A stretch of 64,000 nucleotides of DNA from CAZPWQ01 sp964590495 (GCA_964590495.1 CAZPWQ010000004.1:4349-68348); one strand, 5' to 3'. Positions 50,899-60,575 are shown, counted from the stretch's first letter. Numbers and translations are program-made. The notes: generated by a model not told the origin, from the letters alone.

Positions 50899-51792
50899 TC
50901 AGGATGATAATTCGGTGTATACTACTTTCAGATTGTCCGGGAGCGTCCAGAAATCTGCATACAGGAAGTCTTCGAAGCCGTCCAGTTCTTCCTTGCTGAC
51001 TATTGCCTCTCTGCTCATTCCTTTCTCAATGGATTCCTCAACATATTCCACCATTGATGTAAGATATGTTCGCATTACCGCCACATCTTCTTTCGATCCC
51101 GTGACCTCAGCTTCCGGTTTTGCGTGACCAAAAATATATCTGGCATCCGCAGGAAATTCATCCTCGACAGATTTCAACACTTTAATCCAGTTAATGATGG
51201 ATGCCCCCGAAGGGTGGTCGGTGTAGGGATTCATCCTGTTAAACACAAGGTCCCCCATATGCACCACATTTGCTTTCTCAAAATAGATCACCGCATCCCC
51301 GCCTGTATGAGCCGCACCATAATGTTTGGCATGGACAATTTCATCACCAATTTCTGCATTCCATTCTACAGTAAACGTATCAGAAGGATAAGCCGGTTCG
51401 GAATTTCCATCACTTTCCTCAGCAGCTTTTTTCATTAACCCCGGCACATTCTCATGAGCTACCATCTGTTTAGCGACTTCTTCAAATACCGTATTACCCG
51501 CTGTATGATCGCCGTGATGATGTGTATTCAACAGTAAATCGAGTGGGTGATTGGTTCGGTCTTTTAAACCATTGAGACAGTTTCGGGCTGTTTCAGGAAA
51601 CTGGGAATCAACCACCGCCATCCCACCGGGTGAGGCCAGCCAGCCGATGGTGCCGCCCCGTTCGGTAAAGTAACCGACATTACGACGGATTTCTGTAAAC
51701 TGTCCCTGGATTTGAGCTAACATTTGACGAGCCGGCAAAGCTAATCCGGCAGCAAACAGTGATGATCGAAGTAAAAATTGGCGGCGATTCAT
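50899..51792 (-). CDS. Exported metallo-beta-lactamase-fold hydrolase
   Basis: The 297-residue protein has a Tat-like signal (NRRQFLLRSSLFAAGLALPA) and an MBL domain with the zinc motif HHHGDH (91-96), further ligands in GAAHTGGD and HMGDLVFNRM, and FGHAKPE late in the domain. It should be a periplasmic hydrolase; related proteins hydrolyse varied esters, thioesters or lactams, and no substrate can be deduced. The 58-residue zinc-ribbon gene follows after two bases. Confidence 0.9.
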   Translation of the reverse strand: MNRRQFLLRSSLFAAGLALPARQMLAQIQGQFTEIRRNVGYFTERGGTIGWLASPGGMAVVDSQFPETARNCLNGLKDRTNHPLDLLLNTHHHGDHTAGNTVFEEVAKQMVAHENVPGLMKKAAEESDGNSEPAYPSDTFTVEWNAEIGDEIVHAKHYGAAHTGGDAVIYFEKANVVHMGDLVFNRMNPYTDHPSGASIINWIKVLKSVEDEFPADARYIFGHAKPEAEVTGSKEDVAVMRTYLTSMVEYVEESIEKGMSREAIVSKEELDGFEDFLYADFWTLPDNLKVVYTELSS

Positions 51793-51956
51793 ATGTGCTT
51801 ATTGTTGAGTTAAGAAAATGTCAAATAATCCTGATGAGTTAATACTTATCATTTTCAGGATTTAAACGTAAAGCTTTCTTTGCGAAAATTGCATATAGCG
51901 CTTTTAAAAAGCAAATAGCTGCAGAGGCTGAAGCGGGACAAATTTGGAAAACCACT

Positions 51957-52331
51957 TTAAATTCTTTCATCATCCCGGATCAACAATAAGATTGAGCCGT
52001 GGGGAATAATAATGTACTTCTCATTTTCAAATTCAATTTCATGGGCCTGATCTTTCAGGAATATAGCGAGATCACCTTCTCTGGCCTGCATTCCTGTATA
52101 ACGGGTTTCGCTTGCATTCTCTTTCCAGTCCTCATCAATTTCGTTTGACGGTATGGGATAACCGGGTCCGGTTTTGACAATATAACCGCTTTGAATTTCT
52201 GCTTTCTCTTTAACTGTTGCGGGAAGTACAAGACCGCTTTTCGTACGTGTCTCCATATTGCGCGGTTTTAACAGTACCCGGTCACCAACTACAATAAATT
52301 TTTCAAGGGAATTTAGGTATTCCTGAATCAT
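51957..52331 (-). CDS. Divergent GroES-family co-chaperonin paralogue
   Basis: The 124-residue protein is longer than standard GroES (about 95). The core is clear: VVGDRVLLKPRNMETRTKSGLVLPATVKEK contains the first strands and a mobile-loop-like segment with a hydrophobic LVL tripeptide, and the end reads YIIIPHGSILLLIRDD. The extra length is an N-terminal helix and a hydrophilic insertion (YPIPSNEIDEDWKENASETRYTGMQ). No groEL is adjacent, so it is a stand-alone paralogue rather than the housekeeping gene. Confidence 0.88.
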   Translation of the reverse strand: MIQEYLNSLEKFIVVGDRVLLKPRNMETRTKSGLVLPATVKEKAEIQSGYIVKTGPGYPIPSNEIDEDWKENASETRYTGMQAREGDLAIFLKDQAHEIEFENEKYIIIPHGSILLLIRDDERI

Positions 52332-52600
52332 CCGATATAATTTTCATTCATTAGTATTGATAAGACGTAATTTAACTTGTTTTAGCAACAATCTGAACCG
52401 TTTTATTTCCTCTCCGGGTATACAGGTTAGAGACTGGGCATATTGGAACTAAAAAAAGTAGCACGGACAGGATATTTAATGCGGAGTAAATTTTACCCTA
52501 AGCAGCTTTTAAAGACTATTCAATATTACCATTCTTCGGGTTTTGGTGCTTTCCGGATTATTACAACAGAGCTACACGAAGAAGCGCAAAGGACCGCAGA

Positions 52601-53101
52601 CTAACCCAGATAAAAAAAACGTTTCATCTTCAACTTCCGGGATCTCCAGGCAAGCTGACTTAAATCTTTGTGAGATACCTGAAGGTCTTCCACTCCTTTA
52701 TCCAGCTCATTTATATTTTTCTTTGCTTCTTCTACTTTGAGGTACTTTAAAAACAAGTTGAGCTGCCCCCGATGATAATCGGAGTAATCTTCTTCGAGAA
52801 TTTTAAAAATATGCGGCCATTTATGTATCGCAACAGACAATTCAATACCCAATCCGATAGCATTTTCCGGCACATCTTCTTTCAGACAGATATCCAAATG
52901 TTCTCTTAAATCACCGGGAAGTGGTTCATGGCGCAACAGTTTTGGTCCAAGCTCATCTTCGGTGGCCCTGGGGAAAAAACTTTTCCACATCTGGTTTGTA
53001 TAGGGATGATGGTAATAAACCACAAAATTTTGTGCGTCTTTGCGAAGTTGTGTCATTTCGCTTATTAATTTAATCTGTTGCGTTGAATCGACGATATACA
53101 T
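52601..53101 (-). CDS. Hypothetical protein, 166 residues
   Basis: The soluble protein has mixed alpha/beta prediction and no recognised family. Features include an aromatic stretch FVVYYHHPYTNQMWKSFFPR near residue 27 and a charged helical C-terminal half (EEAKKNINELDKGVEDLQVSHKDLSQ) that could form a short coiled coil. The gene is monocistronic, with a CGCAAAGGACCGCAGA repeat immediately beyond its 3' end. Confidence 0.6.
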   Translation of the reverse strand: MYIVDSTQQIKLISEMTQLRKDAQNFVVYYHHPYTNQMWKSFFPRATEDELGPKLLRHEPLPGDLREHLDICLKEDVPENAIGLGIELSVAIHKWPHIFKILEEDYSDYHRGQLNLFLKYLKVEEAKKNINELDKGVEDLQVSHKDLSQLAWRSRKLKMKRFFYLG

Positions 53102-53512
53102 TACTTATTGATAAATGTTGAAATTTTGCTACCGAAAAATAAATCTAAAAGGGATAACTCCAAACATGATATTTGGATAAAGGTGTTTGTGTTTATTCTC
53201 TCACTAACCTAAGACCAATTTTAGTCGGCAAAAAATAGTAACTATGTATAATTACCAGCCTACTCCTTAAAGAACTTAAATATTATATAACTGTTTATTT
53301 AGATTGGAAATCTCCGGATTTGTTCCCGAAAGTTGACATATACCGATCCCCATATTGAGTTTTCTTAGGATTTGGAAAAAATTAGTGATCTTTTTTCCTG
53401 TAGAAATGCCACTACAGACAGGTTTCGCCTGTATTTTTCACTGTACAATTTGCGCTTCGCCACAATTACTTTTGGTGAGATATCCGGGTAAACGATTACA
53501 TCACAATTTATT
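53102..53512. other. Intergenic region, nothing recognised
   Basis: AT-rich sequence without a convincing gene. A small ACAGG-TTTCG-CCTGT hairpin near 53418-53432 lies beyond the 3' end of the small membrane protein gene, but the stem is only five pairs. Confidence 0.5.
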
Positions 53513-53713
53513 CTATTCCTTAGCTGCCCTGACGATCAACAGACCTGCGATAAAAACGACGACTGAAATAATCATAGGAACCGGATCTCCTTTGCTAACT
53601 GCAACATCCAGCCCCAGCATACTAAAACTCTCAGATTCATTGATATAGTTTACAGCTGTAATAATAAGCGCCAACAAACCGCCGAATGCAAATACATAGC
53701 CTAAATATTTCAT
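53513..53713 (-). CDS. Small two-helix membrane protein (DUF3185-like)
   Basis: The 66-residue protein has two membrane helices (about 3-22 and 46-63) joined by a conserved-looking loop ESFSMLGLDVAVSKGDPVP. The layout resembles DUF3185-type small membrane proteins of unknown function. The gene is isolated, with more than 400 bases on each side. Being short, it is supported mainly by its hydrophobic pattern and clean start. Confidence 0.65.
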   Translation of the reverse strand: MKYLGYVFAFGGLLALIITAVNYINESESFSMLGLDVAVSKGDPVPMIISVVVFIAGLLIVRAAKE

Positions 53714-54152
53714 GAACTTCCTTACTCTCTCTTAATGTTTTAATTTTTTAGCTCGTTTTACAAAACGATAGGTTGGTTTAAATAATTCCATCTGTTGCTG
53801 CTGTCATTCCTGTAAGCGGTAGCGGCAGGCAGTTGGCGGAGGAAGATTCGTATGGTGTCACTGCAAGTGCTTGAAAATATACGTGGTTCTCTACTACTGG
53901 TTCCGAAATGCACAGCTTTTTTGCTGAATTTCACAAGATGACCACGAATTATGGCTATAACAGCCCGCTTATTCTATTTACCTCAATATTTTTTTTCTGA
54001 TCCTGAAGTTTTTTTGTAATAAAAATTAAATCTTTCTGTATTATAATTTTCTACAAAAGCATTCGTTATCGATAATGAAATACAGGAATGATCAGGACGC
54101 CCGCTTAATTAGTCAGCTCAACAAGTCAAATAAAATACAGTAACAGCAACCT
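53714..54152. other. Intergenic region with a dispersed repeat
   Basis: Bases 53811-53850 are a GCGGTAGCGG/CAGGCAGTTGGCGG repeat related to 24531-24570. The rest is AT-rich, without a gene, and provides the promoters of the two flanking genes. Confidence 0.55.
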
Positions 54153-54476
54153 ATGTTATTCAAAAAAATTTCCAGTACGTTATACAGATATGAAGGATCT
54201 GATTTCGACAATTTGCAGGATGCTTTATACAGTTTCATAGAAGATGTATTTACGGCCTCCGGCCCTGGATCTATTGCAGTCGAAATTTCACCTGGTTTTG
54301 AAAAGAAATTAATAAAGGAGTTCAAACCGATATGGACCGGGGCAGATCCTGAAAACACCGGAAATGAAGATTACAAAAAGTTTACTCACAATTTAGGTGT
54401 TATTTATTTCTTCACCCGTAAACTGGAAGTAGAGCCTGAACCGCCCTATGGTTTCCGCAAGGCCCAACGAAATTAA
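54153..54476 (+). CDS. Hypothetical protein, 107 residues
   Basis: The small soluble protein has no family that I recognise. LFKKISSTLYRYEGSDFDNLQDALYSFIEDVF opens with a helix-strand pattern, and GVIYFFTRKLEVEPEPPYGFRKAQ closes it. It is alone between two repeat-filled intergenic regions. Composition matches the other native genes. Confidence 0.55.
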   Translation: MLFKKISSTLYRYEGSDFDNLQDALYSFIEDVFTASGPGSIAVEISPGFEKKLIKEFKPIWTGADPENTGNEDYKKFTHNLGVIYFFTRKLEVEPEPPYGFRKAQRN

Positions 54477-55015
54477 CCGGCTTTCTCCATCCGGCTGCCA
54501 AAAGTTGAAAAAGTCACCTGGTTGTTTTTGTAATGCGGGATGGAGAAAAAGAGCAAAAATCTTTGTGAAACTTTGTGCTCCTTTGAGTAGCTCTGTGTAA
54601 CAGCTTTTAAGGCTATTGATATAGAAGGCTCTTTTATTTTGGTGCCTTCACGTAATTATTACAGCCCCAAAGGCATACCCAGGGCAAAAGTTACGCAAAG
54701 GAGCACAAAGAACCACAGAGAAGACCTTTTGTAGCCCCGAAAATCCTACAGGATATTATCTGAATGGCACTTCCCGCATTTTATTTCCTTCCTCGTGGGT
54801 GGTTGGTCATATTTTTTATTACAGATATCCCACAAATTTTACTTAACAGCCTCTTTCTATTATTGCTTAGGTTCTGATACATCAAAATGAATTGAGTGAC
54901 CGTACATAAATTCTGGGTAATTACTTTCCTTAAATAAATTCATCACATTCCCGGCTTGCCAAAAAAAAGGCAAAACTATGGACGGCAGATTGTATCAACT
55001 ACAAAGAGATAAATT
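54477..55015. other. Intergenic region dominated by CACAGAG-type repeats
   Basis: Inverse-oriented TTTGTGCTCCTTTGAGTAGC/CTCTGTGTAACAGCT words (54565-54605) and direct GCAAAGGAGCACAAAG/CCACAGAG words (54700-54723) form a degenerate inverted pair about 120 bases apart. No coding frame is seen. The last 200 bases should contain the promoter of the glycosyltransferase operon. Confidence 0.6.
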
Positions 55016-57355
55016 ATGGATATATCAGCAAAGAATCGTGCTCCGGAAATTAACTCGGTTGCAGTTATCGGAAACTATTTACCCCGCAGATGTGGTATTG
55101 CTACTTTTACGACCGATCTTGTGGAATCGCTTTCAGCAGAAACTAATATTGTTGAATGTAAGGCAGTTGCCATTAATGATAAACGTCAGGGGTATGACTA
55201 TCCCGGCAAGGTCAGTTTTGAAATCAATCAGGATAATTTGGAGGATTACAGAACGGCAGCTGAGTTTCTAAATATGAATCAGGTTGACATCGTATGCCTG
55301 CAGCATGAATTCGGTATATTTGGCGGTCAGTCAGGAGATCATATTCTCACATTGCTACAGGAGTTGCAAATGCCGGTGGTAACAACGCTGCATACGGTTT
55401 TGGTAGAACCGACCCAAAAGCAGAAAATTGTGATGGAGCAGTTGGTTGATCTTTCGGAGAGATTAGTGGTGATGAGCCACAGTGCAGTTCACATTCTGCA
55501 TACTCTTTATGACATTCCCAAAGAAAAAATTGTTTATATCCCACATGGAATCCCGGATATACCTTTTATCGATCCAATTTATTATAAAGATAAATTTGAT
55601 CTGCTGGGACAAAAAGTACTGCTGACCTTCGGGCTGTTATCGGAAAATAAAGGAATTGAATATGTTATTCAGGGATTACCCAAAGTTGTAAAAAAATTCC
55701 CCGAACTAACCTATATCGTGCTTGGAGCCACTCATCCTGATGTATTAAAATCAGAAGGCGAGAAATACCGTAGAAAATTACAGCAGTTGGTTCAAAAGTT
55801 GGATTTAGAGGATCATGTAATTTTTAAAAATCGGTTTGTCCCGTTTGAAGAACTTTGTGATCATCTGGCTGCGACCGATTTATATATAACACCCTATAAC
55901 AATGAAGAGCAGATTACATCGGGTACATTGGCTTACGCCTGTGGAACCGGGAAAGCAGTAATTTCAACGCCATACTGGTATGCCAAAGAAATGTTGTCAG
56001 ACGACCGTGGCCGGCTGGTACCTTTCAAGGATGCTGATGCAATGGCTGATTCTATTATTGAACTGTTTGAAAACAGTACAGAACGGCACCAGATGCGAAA
56101 ACGCGCCTATGATTTCAACCGCAACGCAACCTGGGAAGAAGTTGCTTCCCAATATTCAAAGATATTTCAGGAAGTTAACTTCAGCCAAATCCACAGTCCG
56201 AAGCCGAAAGATTCTTCCCGGGCAAATCAATCAATGAAGAACGGGCGTAAGCTGCCTCCTTTAAAGCTGGATCATCTCCTGGCACTTACCGATGATACCG
56301 GTATACTGCAACATTCAAAATATACTATTCCCGATCGCCATCACGGATACTGTACAGATGATAATTCCCGAGCGTTGATTTTTGCACAACAGGCTTGTAA
56401 AATTTCGCAGATCAATCAGTCAGATGCAAAACAACTGGAAACTCTGTCGAACCGTTATCTTTCCTTTTTGTTACACGCGTATAATCCTGATACCGGAAGA
56501 TTCCGTAATTTCATGAGTTATTCCCGTCAATGGTTGGATACTGACGGTTCAGAAGATGCTCATGGAAGAGCTTTATGGGCTTTGGGTACTACAGTATCAC
56601 TTTCAGAGCAAAATTCGCATTTAACCCTGGGGTCTACATTATTCGTGCAGGGTCTGTCGGCTGCCGAAACATTTACGTCTCCTCGTGCTGTTGCCTTCTC
56701 ATTAATTGGGCTGGACGCCTATCTGAAAACCTTTTCCGGCGATACGAATGCACGCCGCACCGGTATTATCCTCTCTGATAGATTATTTGATCAGTTCACA
56801 GCTAATAAAAGCGAAGACTGGCCCTGGATAGAAAATATTCTAACTTACTCCAACGGCAAGCTTCCCCACGCTCTTATTTTGGCCGGTAAGTTAAGAGAGC
56901 GTGATGATATGATTTCAATGGGTTTTCGTTCGTTAAACTGGTTATTTAAAAACCAAACGGAAGATGATTATCTGGTTCCTGTTGGCAATCACGGGTGGTA
57001 TGAGAAGCACGGTAGAAAAGCTCGTTTTGACCAGCAACCGCTTGAAGCCAATGGTTTGCTGGAGGCCTGTATTGCAGCTTTTAAAGTGAGTGGTGAAGAT
57101 CGCTGGCTAAATCGTGCCAAAACCTGTTTTAACTGGTTTTTGGGCAATAATGACTTAAATTTACCCCTGTATGATTCCCGGACGGGCGGTTGCCGGGACG
57201 GGTTGGAGAGCAATAAAACAAACGAAAATCAGGGTGCTGAATCAACACTGGCATGGTTACTATCTTTAGCCGCCATGCATCATATTTCTGACGAAGAGAT
57301 CCTCAAACCTGCTGACTTGAGACTGAATAAATCCTATTCAATAAATGACAGGTAA
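55016..57355 (+). CDS. GT4 glycosyltransferase fused to a C-terminal helical (alpha/alpha-toroid-like) domain
   Basis: The 779-residue protein has an N-terminal GT-B glycosyltransferase (about 15-400): GNYLPRRCGIATFTTDLVE, LQHEFGIFGG, the nucleotide-sugar half FGLLSENKGIEYVIQGLP, and NEEQITSGTLAYACGTGKAVIST. After a polar linker (400-430) a second domain (430-770) has repeated helical units with HHGYCTDDNSRALIFAQQA, EDAHGRALWALGT, WPWIENILTYSNGKLPHALI and QPLEANGLLEAC, resembling glycan-processing alpha/alpha-barrels. It starts a three-gene operon, 8 bases before the next gene. Sugar and acceptor are unknown. Confidence 0.88.
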   Translation: MDISAKNRAPEINSVAVIGNYLPRRCGIATFTTDLVESLSAETNIVECKAVAINDKRQGYDYPGKVSFEINQDNLEDYRTAAEFLNMNQVDIVCLQHEFGIFGGQSGDHILTLLQELQMPVVTTLHTVLVEPTQKQKIVMEQLVDLSERLVVMSHSAVHILHTLYDIPKEKIVYIPHGIPDIPFIDPIYYKDKFDLLGQKVLLTFGLLSENKGIEYVIQGLPKVVKKFPELTYIVLGATHPDVLKSEGEKYRRKLQQLVQKLDLEDHVIFKNRFVPFEELCDHLAATDLYITPYNNEEQITSGTLAYACGTGKAVISTPYWYAKEMLSDDRGRLVPFKDADAMADSIIELFENSTERHQMRKRAYDFNRNATWEEVASQYSKIFQEVNFSQIHSPKPKDSSRANQSMKNGRKLPPLKLDHLLALTDDTGILQHSKYTIPDRHHGYCTDDNSRALIFAQQACKISQINQSDAKQLETLSNRYLSFLLHAYNPDTGRFRNFMSYSRQWLDTDGSEDAHGRALWALGTTVSLSEQNSHLTLGSTLFVQGLSAAETFTSPRAVAFSLIGLDAYLKTFSGDTNARRTGIILSDRLFDQFTANKSEDWPWIENILTYSNGKLPHALILAGKLRERDDMISMGFRSLNWLFKNQTEDDYLVPVGNHGWYEKHGRKARFDQQPLEANGLLEACIAAFKVSGEDRWLNRAKTCFNWFLGNNDLNLPLYDSRTGGCRDGLESNKTNENQGAESTLAWLLSLAAMHHISDEEILKPADLRLNKSYSINDR

Positions 57356-57363
57356 ACTAAATT

Positions 57364-58419
57364 ATGAAAATTGCCGTACTTTCAACGATTGCCTGGCGCA
57401 CTCCTCCACGCCATTACGGGCCGTGGGAAAGCGTGGCTTCAAATATTACTGAAGCGCTGGTCGAACGGGATCATGATGTGACGTTGTATGCGACCGGTGA
57501 TTCAATAACAAAAGCCACATTAAAATCGGTGTGCTCCCGCGGATATGAGGAAGATCCGGATATCATACCTAAAGTTTGGGAAGCACTTCATATATCAAAA
57601 TTGTTTGAGGAGGCCGATCAATACGATATCATCCACAATCATTTCGATTTTCTGCCGCTTACCTACTCAGGCATGACCAGTACACCCGTAGTGACTACTA
57701 TTCACGGTTTTTCTTCTCCCGGAATTTTACCGGTTTATCGCAAATATAATGACGAGGCTTTTTACGTATCGATCAGTGACAGTGATCGTGCACCGGATCT
57801 GGACTATACAGCAACCGTTCATCACGGAATTGAAATAGAACAATTCCGGTTCCAGTCCCAACCAGATGACTATCTGCTGTTCTTCGGCCGCATTCATCCT
57901 GACAAGGGGGTCAGGGAGGCGATACAAATAGCCCGGTCATGCCGAAAACGGTTGGTTATAGCAGGCATTATACAGGATCAGAACTATTATGAAAAATTTG
58001 TAGAACCAAGCCTTACACCCGGAAGAATAGAATTTATCGGAAGTGTCGGACCGGAAAAACGCAATGAGCTGCTCGGTAATGCCACAGTCCTGTTGCATCC
58101 AATCTTTTTCGATGAGCCGTTCGGGTTATCTGTTGTGGAGTCCATGGCCTGCGGTACACCGGTAATTGCTTTTAACAGAGGCAGTATGCCGGAGCTGATC
58201 AAGCATGGGCAGAATGGCTTTCTGGTTTCAGATGTTGATGAAGCTGTAAATGCCGTGGGTAACCTTGGAGAGATCGACCGACACAGTTGCCGCTTACATG
58301 TCGAGGAGCATTTTACCGTGGAACGCATGGCGGATGACTACATCAATGTTTATGAGAAGGTGGTAACACAAAGTGAGAAAAGCCGAAATTCGGAACTGTC
58401 ACAGGTAAGTAGCCTTTAA
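57364..58419 (+). CDS. GT4-family glycosyltransferase
   Basis: The 351-residue GT-B enzyme has TPPRHYGPWESVASNITEALVERDHDVTLYATG at the start, DIIHNHFDFLPL, TTIHGFSS, and the donor-site half with FFGRIHPDKGVREAI and the EPFGLSVVESMACGTPVIAF motif (E-x7-E). Together with the fused GT4 upstream and GH130 downstream it forms a tight operon (8- and 6-base gaps, if the upstream TTG start is used for the last gene), suggesting sequential transfer steps in making one glycoside. The substrate is unknown. Confidence 0.92.
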   Translation: MKIAVLSTIAWRTPPRHYGPWESVASNITEALVERDHDVTLYATGDSITKATLKSVCSRGYEEDPDIIPKVWEALHISKLFEEADQYDIIHNHFDFLPLTYSGMTSTPVVTTIHGFSSPGILPVYRKYNDEAFYVSISDSDRAPDLDYTATVHHGIEIEQFRFQSQPDDYLLFFGRIHPDKGVREAIQIARSCRKRLVIAGIIQDQNYYEKFVEPSLTPGRIEFIGSVGPEKRNELLGNATVLLHPIFFDEPFGLSVVESMACGTPVIAFNRGSMPELIKHGQNGFLVSDVDEAVNAVGNLGEIDRHSCRLHVEEHFTVERMADDYINVYEKVVTQSEKSRNSELSQVSSL

Positions 58420-58476
58420 ACAAGGTTGCGACTACTTTCTGATGAAAATATTAGTTACAAATATTCTAACAATATC

Positions 58477-59961
58477 ATGCATAAAAAGATTATAGCCGAT
58501 AAGCTAAACATCAAGCGCCAGGAACAAGTAATTGAAAGGGATGAGTCAAGAGTCATTTGCCGTTTGCTTATGGATGGAGAGAATCCCGCCCGTGTGAAAA
58601 ATATTGTCCAACGTGTGCTTCAGCTTGATGACCAAAAAACCAGGAGCCTGTTGAAACAAATCATGAAAAAATTTTCCTCACGGCATAAGGATTTACGGAC
58701 GATATTGAAACGAAATTATCAACAAATAAAACCGTTTATTCCTGTCGGCAAAAATGCTACCCTGGATGAAAAATGTTCACTGCTGATCGGAGCTTTTTTT
58801 ACAATGGAATATGCTATAGAGTCAGCCGCACTTTTCAATCCCTCGATTGTTCCCCATCCGGATCAATCCGGAGTTGAGACAGGTTGTTCTCGTTTTATCA
58901 TGAGCTTTCGGGCGGTCGGTGAAGGACATATATCCTCTCTTGTATTTCGCAGCGGTATTATTGAACAGGATGGAGAACTGACATTCGATTCTGAAAGTCC
59001 TTATGTTAATACTCCCGAATTGTTAAACCCGGATTATGACCGCAATCTATTCCACCGAAAGCTGAAAGAAATGGGCAGAAATAATGAAATTTCTGAACAT
59101 ATTCTATCACGTTTACCCGATAGGTTCACTCTGGAAGAAATGAAAGAGGAAATTAATTATTTAAGTGAAAACCCGCAGTTTAACAACGATGAACAGCAAA
59201 AAAGTTTTCATCACATGCTGCGGTTGGCTGATTCAAATTACGAGGTGCAGTTTACGGATGAAACCGATTTGTCGGAACGGGTTATATTCCCTGTTTCTGA
59301 AGAGGAAAAAGGGGGAATTGAAGATGCGCGATTTGTCAAGTTTCAGGACGATAACGGTGAAATAATCTATTACGGTACTTATACCGCTTATGACGGTACT
59401 TCAATCCTGCCCCAGATGATTGAAACCCGCGACTTCAAACATTTTAAGGTACGAACCCTGAATGGCAAGGCCATAAAAAACAAAGGCATGGCTTTGTTCC
59501 CCCGTAAAATCAATGGAAAGTATGTTATGTTATCGCGCCAGGACGGAGAAAACAACCACATAATGTTTTCCGATCAGGTGAATTTCTGGCAGGAATCAAA
59601 GGTGATTCAAAGACCCTCCAGACCGTGGGAATTCATCAAACTCGGCAATTGCGGATCCCCCATAGAAACCAGTCATGGCTGGCTGGTGCTGACCCATGGG
59701 GTTGGACCTGTACGCACGTATTCGATCGGGGCAATTCTGCTGGATCTGGAGAACCCTTCGCGGGTTATTGCCTGGCTTCAAGAACCTCTGCTGACGGCCC
59801 AGGAACATGAACGGTCCGGATATGTACCAAATGTTGTTTACACCTGTGGGGCAACGCTGCATCATAACCGGCTTATTATCCCCTATGCCGTGGCAGATAC
59901 ACAACCTGCTCTTGCCACTGTCGAATTAGATGAATTGATCGGTGCCATGAAAAAAGTTTAA
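58477..59961 (+). CDS. Cytoplasmic GH130-family mannoside phosphorylase-like protein
   Basis: The product is 494 residues from the ATG at 58477; TTG at 58426, six bases after the previous stop, would add 17. It is a five-bladed propeller of the large GH130 group: ERDESRVICRLLM, a helical insertion (60-130), GCSRFIMSFRAVGEGHISS, the acidic motif GGIEDARFVKF, YYGTYTAYDGT, CGSPIETSHGWLVLTHGVG, YSIGAILLDLENPSRVIAW and SGYVPNVVYTCGA. There is no signal peptide, so phosphorolysis of a beta-mannoside in the cytoplasm is the likely reaction. It would degrade or remodel what the two glycosyltransferases make. Confidence 0.9.
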   Translation: MHKKIIADKLNIKRQEQVIERDESRVICRLLMDGENPARVKNIVQRVLQLDDQKTRSLLKQIMKKFSSRHKDLRTILKRNYQQIKPFIPVGKNATLDEKCSLLIGAFFTMEYAIESAALFNPSIVPHPDQSGVETGCSRFIMSFRAVGEGHISSLVFRSGIIEQDGELTFDSESPYVNTPELLNPDYDRNLFHRKLKEMGRNNEISEHILSRLPDRFTLEEMKEEINYLSENPQFNNDEQQKSFHHMLRLADSNYEVQFTDETDLSERVIFPVSEEEKGGIEDARFVKFQDDNGEIIYYGTYTAYDGTSILPQMIETRDFKHFKVRTLNGKAIKNKGMALFPRKINGKYVMLSRQDGENNHIMFSDQVNFWQESKVIQRPSRPWEFIKLGNCGSPIETSHGWLVLTHGVGPVRTYSIGAILLDLENPSRVIAWLQEPLLTAQEHERSGYVPNVVYTCGATLHHNRLIIPYAVADTQPALATVELDELIGAMKKV

Positions 59962-60008
59962 CCTCTTCCCCGTCCGGTCGCCTGCCTTTCTTTGCCAAAT
60001 AGCAAGTA

Positions 60009-60575
60009 TCAGGTTTTAACATATTGTTTGTCTTTTTTCTTTTTAAACAGGACTTCGCCGATTGCCCAGATGAGCAAGAAGAAGCCGATGGCTAATCCGA
60101 TGAACAGCCACGGACGATCAGGCCACTCAATAATTGTCGATACGTGACGATGCAGAAATCCGATAATAACAGCACTCCACCATCCAATCTGGGATATGGT
60201 GATAGACAGTACGAGCCGGAATATGAAAATACCCGGCACCACATCTTTATCTTTAAACTCTTCCAGTTTTTTTTGGAGCAGATGCAGGGGAATACCGTTT
60301 ATACCAATAACAGCAACTGAGGCAAGTTTTATCGTCATCAGATTATCAATTTCCCCTTTCATAATAATCAGAGGTATGCCTGCAACCACCATTCCCATCC
60401 AGCCGGCCCAGATGAACTTTTCGGTATCATCACTTACATTGATGATATGATTGAAGCCCGCCCGATTTCGTATCCACAGTAAACCGTACAGATCTGTTAC
60501 CAGAACCGATCCAAAAGCCAGAATCAGGAAACTCAAATGAATAAAAAGAAAAATAAAGAATGATGTTGATTCCAT
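60009..60575 (-). CDS. Uncharacterised membrane protein, 188 residues
   Basis: There are about five membrane helices (8-30, 55-72, 80-98, 115-140, 152-178) with short loops and a very basic C-terminus (LFKKKKDKQYVKT). A charged cytoplasmic loop contains NRAGFNHIINVSDDTEKFIWAGW. I do not recognise the family; it is somewhat like DUF-type proteins found beside respiratory genes, without firm support. It converges on the GH130 gene with 47 bases between stops. Confidence 0.65.
   Translation of the reverse strand: MESTSFFIFLFIHLSFLILAFGSVLVTDLYGLLWIRNRAGFNHIINVSDDTEKFIWAGWMGMVVAGIPLIIMKGEIDNLMTIKLASVAVIGINGIPLHLLQKKLEEFKDKDVVPGIFIFRLVLSITISQIGWWSAVIIGFLHRHVSTIIEWPDRPWLFIGLAIGFFLLIWAIGEVLFKKKKDKQYVKT

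Noticed and set aside
53355..53648. 97-codon plus-strand frame.
   Set aside because: Its second half is antisense to the small two-helix membrane protein, and its first half has no protein-like features.
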